NCBI GenBank assembly: GCA_964019055.1
Contig: CAXHSA010000070.1
Location: 1 to 64,000 of the forward strand
DNA length: 64,000 bases
Source of the DNA: Anthopleura xanthogrammica
Lineage: Eukaryota > Cnidaria > Anthozoa > Actiniaria > Actiniidae
Reading direction: 5' to 3'
Part shown: positions 38,301-46,100 of the stretch, in pieces
Numbering within the stretch: the stretch's first letter is position 1
Layout of the letters: every line of letters begins with the position of its first letter
Translations under genes and position numbers: made by a program
Notes under the pieces: model-generated
Seen by the model: the letters and a program-made list of their open reading frames with translations, nothing else
Told to the model about the DNA's origin: nothing
Databases searched by the model: none

Positions 38301-41226
38301 TTCTCGCCCAAAAGGTGCGTTTAGCAGTGAAAAAGTGGTGTTTTGGGCCAAAGAAAATTCTCAGCAAAATTCCAATTTTGTCAGCAAAAAACAGTTTTTT
38401 TGACCAAAAAGCACCTTTTCTCAGCCAAAACCCCATTTTTTTTCGCCAAAACGTCGTGTTTTTATCTTGTGAGGTCTTTTCAGGAGCAAAAAGTGGTGGT
38501 TTCAGCAAACAGGTCCTACCGTCAGCGAAAAACCTAGTTTTGAGAGCCAAAATGGCCATTTTTCAGTTTTTTGGGCTAAAAAGGTTTTTTTTCTAGCAAA
38601 ACAGTGTTTTTGACACCCAAAATGTGCTTTTCTCGCCCAAAAGGTGCGTTTAGCAGTGAAAAAGTGGTGTTTTGGGCCAAAGAAAATTCTCAGCAAAATT
38701 CCAATTTTGTCAGCAAAAAACAGTTTTTTTGACCAAAAAGCACCTTTTCTCAGCCAAAACCCCATTTTTTTTCGCCAAAACGTCGTGTTTTTATCTTGTG
38801 AGGTCTTTTCAGGAGCAAAAAGTGGTGGTTTCAGCAAACAGGTCCTACCGTCAGCGAAAAACCTAGTTTTGAGAGCCAAAATGGCCATTTTTCAGTTTTT
38901 TGGGCTAAAAAGGTTTTTTTTCTAGCAAAACAGTGTTTTTGACACCCAAAATGTGCTTTTCTCGCCCAAAAGGTGCGTTTAGCAGTGAAAAAGTGGTGTT
39001 TTGGGCCAAAGAAAATTCTCAGCCAAATTCCAATTTTGTCAGCAAAAAACAGTTTTTTTGACCAAAAAGCACCTTTTCTCAGCCAAAACCCCATTTTTTT
39101 TCGCCAAAACGTCGTGTTTTTATCTTGTGAGGTCTTTTCAGGAGCAAAAAGTGGTGGTTTCAGCAAACAGGTCCTACCGTCAGCGAAAAACCTAGTTTTG
39201 AGAGCCAAAATGGCCATTTTTCAGTTTTTTGGGCTAAAAAGGTTTTTTTTCTAGCAAAACAGTGTTTTTGACACCCAAAATGTGCTTTTCTCGCCCAAAA
39301 GGTGCGTTTAGCAGTGAAAAAGTGGTGTTTTGGGCCAAAGAAAATTCTCAGCAAAATTCCAATTTTGTCAGCAAAAAACAGTTTTTTTGACCAAAAAGCA
39401 CCTTTTCTCAGCCAAAACCCCATTTTTTTTCGCCAAAACGTCGTGTTTTTATCTTGTGAGGTCTTTTCAGGAGCAAAAAGTGGTGGTTTCAGCAAACAGG
39501 TCCTACCGTCAGCGAAAAACCTAGTTTTGAGAGCCAAAATGGCCATTTTTCAGTTTTTTGGGCTAAAAAGGTTTTTTTTCTAGCAAAACAGTGTTTTTGA
39601 CACCCAAAATGTGCTTTTCTCGCCCAAAAGGTGCGTTTAGCAGTGAAAAAGTGGTGTTTTGGGCCAAAGAAAATTCTCAGCAAAATTCCAATTTTGTCAG
39701 CAAAAAACAGTTTTTTTGACCAAAAAGCACCTTTTCTCAGCCAAAACCCCATTTTTTTTCGCCAAAACGTCGTGTTTTTATCTTGTGAGGTCTTTTCAGG
39801 AGCAAAAAGTGGTGGTTTCAGCAAACAGGTCCTACCGTCAGCGAAAAACCTAGTTTTGAGAGCCAAAATGGCCATTTTTCAGTTTTTTGGGCTAAAAAGG
39901 TTTTTTTTCTAGCAAAACAGTGTTTTTGACACCCAAAATGTGCTTTTCTCGCCCAAAAGGTGCGTTTAGCAGTGAAAAAGTGGTGTTTTGGGCCAAAGAA
40001 AATTCTCAGCCAAATTCCAATTTTGTCAGCAAAAAACAGTTTTTTTGACCAAAAAGCACCTTTTCTCAGCCAAAACCCCATTTTTTTTCGCCAAAACGTC
40101 GTGTTTTTATCTTGTGAGGTCTTTTCAGGAGCAAAAAGTGGTGGTTTCAGCAAACAGGTCCTACCGTCAGCGAAAAACCTAGTTTTGAGAGCCAAAATGG
40201 CCATTTTTCAGTTTTTTGGGCTAAAAAGGTTTTTTTTCTAGCAAAACAGTGTTTTTGACACCCAAAATGTGCTTTTCTCGCCCAAAAGGTGCGTTTAGCA
40301 GTGAAAAAGTGGTGTTTTGGGCCAAAGAAAATTCTCAGCAAAATTCCAATTTTGTCAGCAAAAAACAGTTTTTTTGACCAAAAAGCACCTTTTCTCAGCC
40401 AAAACCCCATTTTTTTTCGCCAAAACGTCGTGTTTTTATCTTGTGAGGTCTTTTCAGGAGCAAAAAGTGGTGGTTTCAGCAAACAGGTCCTACCGTCAGC
40501 GAAAAACCTAGTTTTGAGAGCCAAAATGGCCATTTTTCAGTTTTTTGGGCTAAAAAGGTTTTTTTTCTAGCAAAACAGTGTTTTTGACACCCAAAATGTG
40601 CTTTTCTCGCCCAAAAGGTGCGTTTAGCAGTGAAAAAGTGGTGTTTTGGGCCAAAGAAAATTCTCAGCAAAATTCCAATTTTGTCAGCAAAAAACAGTTT
40701 TTTTGACCAAAAAGCACCTTTTCTCAGCCAAAACCCCATTTTTTTTCGCCAAAACGTCGTGTTTTTATCTTGTGAGGTCTTTTCAGGAGCAAAAAGTGGT
40801 GGTTTCAGCAAACAGGTCCTACCGTCAGCGAAAAACCTAGTTTTGAGAGCCAAAATGGCCATTTTTCAGTTTTTTGGGCTAAAAAGGTTTTTTTTCTAGC
40901 AAAACAGTGTTTTTGACACCCAAAATGTGCTTTTCTCGCCCAAAAGGTGCGTTTAGCAGTGAAAAAGTGGTGTTTTGGGCCAAAGAAAATTCTCAGCAAA
41001 ATTCCAATTTTGTCAGCAAAAAACAGTTTTTTTGACCAAAAAGCACCTTTTCTCAGCCAAAACCCCATTTTTTTTCGCCAAAACGTCGTGTTTTTATCTT
41101 GTGAGGTCTTTTCAGGAGCAAAAAGTGGTGGTTTCAGCAAACAGGTCCTACCGTCAGCGAAAAACCTAGTTTTGAGAGCCAAAATGGCCATTTTTCAGTT
41201 TTTTGGGCTAAAAAGGTTTTTTTTCT
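29381..41226. repeat. Block of T-type satellite monomers (36 copies, very uniform)
   Basis: All 36 units read seven or more T then G at the typing site. Reading through, I found only about a dozen differences in 11.8 kb. Examples are +2 G near 29590, 'tctaac' at 31686, 'tttatcag' at 32458, 'catttattttcg' near 35478, +2 T near 36100, 'ctaacgtc' near 36216, one-base losses near 36664 and 37072, and 'cagccaaattcc' at 39023 and 40010. Such uniformity suggests recent amplification. The block ends one unit before the non-satellite insert; that last unit (41227-41514) is G type. Confidence 0.85.
38924..40897. repeat. Probable three-monomer duplication inside the T block
   Basis: The variant 'ctcagccaaattcc' (consensus 'ctcagcaaaattcc') is found at about 39023 and 40010 and, as far as I can see, nowhere else. 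The distance is 987 bp, exactly three monomers. The units between match the block consensus, so only this marker shows the duplication. Independent recurrence of the same change is possible but less likely. Confidence 0.55.
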
Positions 41227-41616
41227 AGCAAAACAGTGTTTTTGACACCTAAAATGTGCTTTTCTCGCCCAAAAGGTGCGTTTAGCAGTGAAAAAGTGGT
41301 GTTTTGGGCCAAAGAAAATTCTCAGCAAAATTCCAATTTTGTCAGCAAAAAACAGTTTTTTGGACCAAAAAGCACCTTTTCTCAGCCAAAACCCCATTTT
41401 TTTTCGCCAAAACGTCGTGTTTTTATCTTGTGAGGTCTTTTCAGGAGCAAAAAGTGGTGGTTTCAGCAAACAGGTCCTACCGTCAGCGAAAAACCTAGTT
41501 TTGAGAGCCAAAATTACGGTGGCCCAGGAGGCTCACGCCTTCCGTAGAAAAAAATAGATATTCCGTACAAATTATTGGGTCTTTTCTTTGGAAACTGAGC
41601 ATCGTTCCTCAGAAAT

Positions 41617-41727
41617 CGAACTCTTCCGTAGAAATTACGTTGACTCTTCCGTAGAAATTACGTTGACTTTTCCGTAGAAATTACGTTGACTCTTCCGTGG
41701 AAATATGAACGACTTCCGTAGAAATCT
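41617..41727. repeat. 23-bp minisatellite
   Basis: The core 'ttccgtagaaattacgttga' recurs at exact 23-bp spacing; 'ttcc' starts at 41624, 41647, 41670 and 41693. A fifth, diverged copy follows 21 bp later at 41714, and looser 'ttccgta' copies lie upstream near 41540 and 41562. Such short internal tandem repeats are often found near the ends of DNA transposons, but no family can be named from this alone. Confidence 0.85.
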
Positions 41728-41776
41728 CAAATGCATGCGCGAGCATGTGCCCCAACGGAGAGTACTAGTGGGACTG

Positions 41777-41801
41777 GATACCAGTCGTGGACAAGATGGC
41801 G
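41777..41801 (+). repeat. Inverted repeat, left arm (25 bp)
   Basis: The 25 bases from 'gataccagtcgtgg' to 'aagatggcg' are the exact reverse complement of 41976-42000; the arms are 174 bp apart. Weaker similarity may extend outward, as 'cggagagt' (41756-41763) pairs with 'actctcc' just beyond the right arm. The arm includes the ATG (41796) of the fragment described next. It could be the terminal inverted repeat of a small non-autonomous DNA element of about 224 bp, or an inverted partial duplication of a promoter-proximal segment. No flanking target duplication is evident. Confidence 0.85.
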
Positions 41802-41950
41802 GACGAGGATGAACTAAGAAATGTTGTCAGCCATTATTTCCATAACGGGTATCAAAATGACGTTATCCTACAATTTTTGAGCGAGTACCACGGAATATAT
41901 ATAAGTTTGAGCACATTGAAAGACGACTGAAAGATTATGGTCTTCCATAA
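41796..41950 (+). pseudogene. N-terminal fragment of an integrase-core transposon protein, frameshifted
   Basis: The ATG at 41796 has a favourable animal initiation context (A at -3, G at +4). The frame runs 44 codons to TGA at 41928. Key stretches are 'SHYFHNGYQNDVILQFL' and 'YHGIYISLSTLK'. Restoring one lost base near 41921 would extend the reading as '...LK-R-R-L-K-D-Y-G-L-P' to 41947, followed by TAA. From memory of the family, the pattern Y-F-x-x-G-(4)-I-(2)-L-(4)-H-G-I-x-I-S-(2)-T-L-K-R-R-L is the N-terminal helix-turn-helix-like region of animal transposon proteins that continue into an rve-type integrase core, common in cnidarians and fish. The catalytic part is absent, so this is a dead fragment. 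The family assignment rests on motif resemblance. Confidence 0.5.
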
Positions 41951-41981
41951 CTTGGACTCCACATTCTTTACAAAACGCCAT
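41868..41981 (-). other. Short antisense open frame with a CxxCG motif
   Basis: From the ATG inside the right inverted-repeat arm (41981, minus strand), 37 codons run to TAG at 41868. The first residues, 'MAFCKECGVQVMED', look like the start of a zinc ribbon (Cys-x-x-Cys-Gly). No second CxxC pair follows, and from about residue 12 the frame is simply the antisense of the integrase fragment. It may preserve the first dozen codons of another gene joined to the same leader, or may be chance. No function is claimed. Confidence 0.2.
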
Positions 41982-42000
41982 CTTGTCCACGACTGGTATC
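41976..42000 (-). repeat. Inverted repeat, right arm (25 bp)
   Basis: Exact reverse complement of 41777-41801. Read on the minus strand it again leads into 'aagATGGCG', but the codons after it differ from those after the left arm, so the shared segment ends at or just after the start codon. The right arm lies directly before the reverse-transcriptase fragment, so it also marks a junction between two element remnants. Confidence 0.85.
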
Positions 42001-42010
42001 ACACTCTCCA

Positions 42011-42334
42011 CCGTTATATAAAAACCTATGTATACTACAATTTAAGGATGTTGTCTTTAGCCAAATTGCACTCTTGATGTACGACTACTACAACAATACA
42101 CTCCCTCCTGCTTTTCTCAACTACTTCCAACCTGTATGTAATGTACACTCTTACCAAACACGTCACTCTCTCTTTAATTTTGCAGTTCCACGCATTTCCA
42201 CTAATTATGGTAGATATTCTTTGAGTTATCATGGCACTAAAGTCTGGAACTCATTGGAAAATTCGATAAAAAATCTTCCCAGAAAAGAGTTTCAGAAAAA
42301 AATTAAAAGCAATTGTTTTCTTACCTATACTTAA
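42011..42334 (+). pseudogene. C-terminal end of a non-LTR retrotransposon reverse transcriptase (5' truncated)
   Basis: The frame is open across this stretch and ends at TAA 42332-42334. Motifs follow the order typical of the region after the polymerase core in jockey/CR1/L2-type elements: 'LYKNLCILQFKDVV', 'ALLMYDYYNNTLPPAF', 'NVHSYQTRHS' (from about 42143), 'FAVPRISTNYGRYSLSYHG', then 'KVWNSLENSIKNLP' and a lysine-rich end. The catalytic YxDD part and the endonuclease are missing. That fits 5' truncation during target-primed insertion, the usual fate of such elements, or truncation by the inverted-repeat element just upstream. There is no internal stop or frameshift in the part that remains, so the copy may be fairly young. 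The clade cannot be fixed from so short a piece. Confidence 0.75.
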
Positions 42335-42611
42335 TTCGACTTACTAAAATAATCTTCTGTTAAATGTTCTTTACTCCATTTTGCTGTTTAGAGAAATGGG
42401 TCTTTTCCAAAATACTCATTTCTCTTTTAAAAACCTAATGGTGAGCTGGCTCGATAACGTAAGTTCCCCTAGCTCGCCGGCACTATTTACATATATTTTC
42501 TTTAGTTATTTTCATACTAAAAATCTAGTTAAATCTTTTGATATTAAGTATAATAATATTAGTAACAATATATCAAATGTATCAAATGTATATTTAACAG
42601 CGAATGTATTT
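42335..42611 (+). other. Probable 3' untranslated tail of the retrotransposon
   Basis: This 277-bp stretch holds no gene. It is A+T rich apart from a short G+C island near 42440-42482 ('gtgagctggctcg' and 'agctcgccggc', which share a GAGCT/AGCTC inverted pair). Near the end two exact 9-bp copies of 'atcaaatgt' lie in tandem (42572-42589). Short tandem repeats at the 3' end are usual in CR1/L2-like elements, so this is consistent with the retrotransposon tail. There is no poly(A) tail. An open frame that crosses from here into the satellite (to 42758) is a chance readthrough. Confidence 0.5.
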
Positions 42612-43144
42612 ACAGTTTTTTTGACCAAAAAGCACCTTTTCTCAGCCAAAACCCCATTTTTTTTCGCCAAAACGTCGTGTTTTTATCTTGTGAGGTCTTT
42701 TCAGGAGCAAAAAGTGGTGGTTTCAGCAAACAGGTCCTACCGTCAGCGAAAAACCTAGTTTTGAGAGCCAAAATGGCCATTTTTCAGTTTTTTGGGCTAA
42801 AAAGGTTTTTTTTCTAGCAAAACAGTGTTTTTGACACCCAAAATGTGCTTTTCTCGCCCAAAAGGTGCGTTTAGCAGTGAAAAAGTGGTGTTTTGGGCCA
42901 AAGAAAATTCTCAGCAAAATTCCAATTTTGTCAGCAAAAAACAGTTTTTTTGACCAAAAAGCACCTTTTCTCAGCCAAAACCCCATTTTTTTTCGCCAAA
43001 ACGTCGTGTTTTTATCTTGTGAGGTCTTTTCAGGAGCAAAAAGTGGTGGTTTCAGCAAACAGGTCCTACCGTCAGCGAAAAACCTAGTTTTGAGAGCCAA
43101 AATGGCCATTTTTCAGTTTTTTGGGCTAAAAAGGTTTTTTTTCT

Positions 43145-46100
43145 AGCAAAACAGTGTTTTTGACACCCAAAATGTGCTTTTCTCGCCCAAAAGGTGCGTT
43201 TAGCAGTGAAAAAGTGGTGTTTTGGGCCAAAGAAAATTCTCAGCAAAATTCCAATTTTGTCAGCAAAAAACAGTTTTTTGGACCAAAAAGCACCTTTTCT
43301 CAGCCAAAACCCCATTTTTTTTCGCCAAAACGTCGTGTTGTTATCTTGTGAGGTCTTTTCAGGAGCAAAAAGTGGTGGTTTCAGCAAACAGGTCCTACCG
43401 TCAGCGAAAAACCTAGTTTTGAGAGCCAAAATGGCCATTTTTCAGTTTTTTGGGCTAAAAAGGTTTTTTTTCTAGCAAAACAGTGTTTTTGACACCCAAA
43501 ATGTGCTTTTCTCGCCCAAAAGGTGCGTTTAGCAGTGAAAAAGTGGTGTTTTGGGCCAAAGAAAATTCTCAGCAAAATTCCAATTTTGTCAGCAAAAAAC
43601 AGTTTTTTGGACCAAAAAGCACCTTTTCTCAGCCAAAACCCCATTTTTTTTCGCCAAAACGTCGTGTTTTTATCTTGTGAGGTATTTTCAGGAGCAAAAA
43701 GTGGTGGTTTCAGCAAACAGGTCCTACCGTCAGCGAAAAACCTAGTTTTGAGAGCCAAAATGGCCATTTTTCAGTTTTTTGGGCTAAAAAGGTTTTTTTT
43801 CTAGCAAAACAGTGTTTTTGACACCCAAAATGTGCTTTTCTCGCCCAAAAGGTGCGTTTAGCAGTGAAAAAGTGGTGTTTTGGGCCAAAGAAAATTCTCA
43901 GCAAAATTCCAATTTTGTCAGCAAAAAACAGTTTTTTGGACCAAAAAGCACCTTTTCTCAGCCAAAACCCCATTTTTTTTCGCCAAAACGTCGTGTTTTT
44001 ATCTTGTGAGGTCTTTTCAGGAGCAAAAAGTGGTGGTTTCAGCAAACAGGTCCTACCGTCAGCGAAAAACCTAGTTTTGAGAGCCAAAATGGCCATTTTT
44101 CAGTTTTTTGGGCTAAAAAGGTTTTTTTTCTAGCAAAACAGTGTTTTTGACACCCAAAATGTGCTTTTCTCGCCCAAAAGGTGCGTTTAGCAGTGAAAAA
44201 GTGGTGTTTTGGGCCAAAGAAAATTCTCAGCAAAATTCCAATTTTGTCAGCAAAAAACAGTTTTTTGGACCAAAAAGCACCTTTTCTCAGCCAAAACCCC
44301 ATTTTTTTTCGCCAAAACGTCGTGTTTTTATCTTGTGAGGTCTTTTCAGGAGCAAAAAGTGGTGGTTTCAGCAAACAGGTCCTACCGTCAGCGAAAAACC
44401 TAGTTTTGAGAGCCAAAATGGCCATTTTTCAGTTTTTTGGGCTAAAAAGGTTTTTTTTCTAGCAAAACAGTGTTTTTGACACCCAAAATGTGCTTTTCTC
44501 GCCCAAAAGGTGCGTTTAGCAGTGAAAAAGTGGTGTTTTGGGCCAAAGAAAATTCTCAGCAAAATTCCAATTTTGTCAGCAAAAAACAGTTTTTTGGACC
44601 AAAAAGCACCTTTTCTCAGCCAAAACCCCATTTTTTTTCGCCAAAACGTCGTGTTTTTATCTTGTGAGGTCTTTTCAGGAGCAAAAAGTGGTGGTTTCAG
44701 CAAACAGGTCCTACCGTCAGCGAAAAACCTAGTTTTGAGAGCCAAAATGGCCATTTTTCAGTTTTTTGGGCTAAAAAGGTTTTTTTTCTAGCAAAACAGT
44801 GTTTTTGACACCCAAAATGTGCTTTTCTCGCCCAAAAGGTGCGTTTAGCAGTGAAAAAGTGGTGTTTTGGGCAAAAGAAAATTCTCAGCAAAATTCCAAT
44901 TTTGTCAGCAAAAAACAGTTTTTTGGACCAAAAAGCACCTTTTCTCAGCCAAAACCCCATTTTTTTTCGCCAAAACGTCGTGTTTTTATCTTGTGAGGTC
45001 TTTTCAGGAGCAAAAAGTGGTGGTTTCAGCAAACAGGTCCTACCGTCAGCGAAAAACCTAGTTTTGAGAGCCAAAATGGCCATTTTTCAGTTTTTTGGGC
45101 TAAAAAGGTTTTTTTTCTAGCAAAACAGTGTTTTTGACACCCAAAATGTGCTTTTCTCGCCCAAAAGGTGCGTTTAGCAGTGAAAAAGTGGTGTTTTGGG
45201 CCAAAGAAAATTCTCAGCAAAATTCCAATTTTGTCAGCAAAAAACAGTTTTTTGGACCAAAAAGCACCTTTTCTCAGCCAAAACCCCATTTTTTTTCGCC
45301 AAAACGTCGTGTTTTTATCTTGTGAGGTCTTTTCAGGAGCAAAAAGTGGTGGTTTCAGCAAACAGGTCCTACCGTCAGCGAAAAACCTAGTTTTGAGAGC
45401 CAAAATGGCCATTTTTCAGTTTTTTGGGCTAAAAAGGTTTTTTTTCTAGCAAAACAGTGTTTTTGACACCCAAAATGTGCTTTTCTCGCCCAAAAGGTGC
45501 GTTTAGCAGTGAAAAAGTGGTGTTTTGGGCCAAAGAAAATTCTCAGCAAAATTCCAATTTTGTCAGCAAAAAACAGTTTTTTGGACCAAAAAGCACCTTT
45601 TCTCAGCCAAAACCCCATTTTTTTTCGCCAAAACGTCGTGTTTTTCTCTTGTGAGGTCTTTTCAGGAGCAAAAAGTGGTGGTTTCAGCAAACAGGTCCTA
45701 CCGTCAGCGAAAAACCTAGTTTTGAGAGCCAAAATGGCCATTTTTCAGTTTTTTGGGCTAAAAAGGTTTTTTTTCTAGCAAAACAGTGTTTTTGACACCC
45801 AAAATGTGCTTTTCTCGCCCAAAAGGTGCGTTTAGCAGTGAAAAAGTGGTGTTTTGGGCCAAAGAAAATTCTCAGCAAAATTCCAATTTTGTCAGCAAAA
45901 AACAGTTTTTTGGACCAAAAAGCACCTTTTCTCAGCCAACACCCCATTTTTTTTCGCCAAAACGTCGTGTTTTTATCTTGTGAGGTCTTTTCAGGAGCAA
46001 AAAGTGGTGGTTTCAGCAAACAGGTCCTACCGTCAGCGAAAAACCTAGTTTTGAGAGCCAAAATGGCCATTTTTCAGTTTTTTGGGCTAAAAAGGTTTTT

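Larger units (their letters stand above)
1..41514. repeat. 329-bp satellite DNA, left array (about 126 head-to-tail copies)
   Basis: The same 329-bp unit repeats without spacers and always in the same orientation. The landmark 'gacacccaaaatgtgctttt' recurs every 328-330 bp from about 440 to 41240. Copies differ by a few substitutions and by one- or two-base indels, mostly in A or T runs. The only strongly disturbed units are near 3062-3395 and 20818-20890. No gene lies in this 41.5-kb stretch. Open frames on both strands (64, 93 and 128 codons are typical) reappear once per monomer and are by-products of the repeat. The array enters from the left edge in mid-unit, so its true start lies outside the window. 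At 41514 it stops abruptly in mid-unit against transposon-derived sequence. Established knowledge: megabase satellite arrays of this type sit in centromeric or other heterochromatin. That this one does is inference. Confidence 0.98.
41515..42611. mobile_element. Composite transposon-derived insert interrupting the satellite
   Basis: This 1097-bp stretch has no similarity to the satellite. It begins with 'tacggtggcccaggaggctc' directly after the satellite 'gccaaaat' and ends with 'gcgaatgtattt' directly before 'acagttttttt'. Inside are pieces with different origins: a 23-bp minisatellite, an inverted repeat around a fragment of an integrase-type protein, and the end of a non-LTR retrotransposon. 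The satellite phase jumps 166 bp across it and I see no target-site duplication, so it is not a simple single insertion. It may be several nested insertions, or a piece of flanking non-satellite DNA joined by rearrangement. The first 100 bp (41515-41616) show only loose 'ttccgta' copies and nothing else I recognise. Confidence 0.85.

Noticed and set aside
1..41514. CRISPR array
   Set aside because: Repeats are 329 bp, contiguous, with no unique spacers and no cas genes; the insert shows animal transposon remnants.
41236..41557. 93-codon frame running from the satellite into the insert
   Set aside because: The usual satellite frame simply reads on into unrelated sequence after 41514.
42035..42232. 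65-codon minus-strand frame opposite the reverse-transcriptase fragment
   Set aside because: It is the antisense shadow of the LINE frame, which has clear family motifs on the plus strand.
41515..42611. Single clean transposon insertion with terminal repeats
   Set aside because: The ends do not match each other, no target duplication is visible and the satellite phase changes by 166 bp.
42381..42758. 125-codon plus-strand frame spanning the insert end and the satellite
   Set aside because: It needs a non-ATG start, joins two unrelated sequences and its C-terminal half is the ordinary satellite frame.
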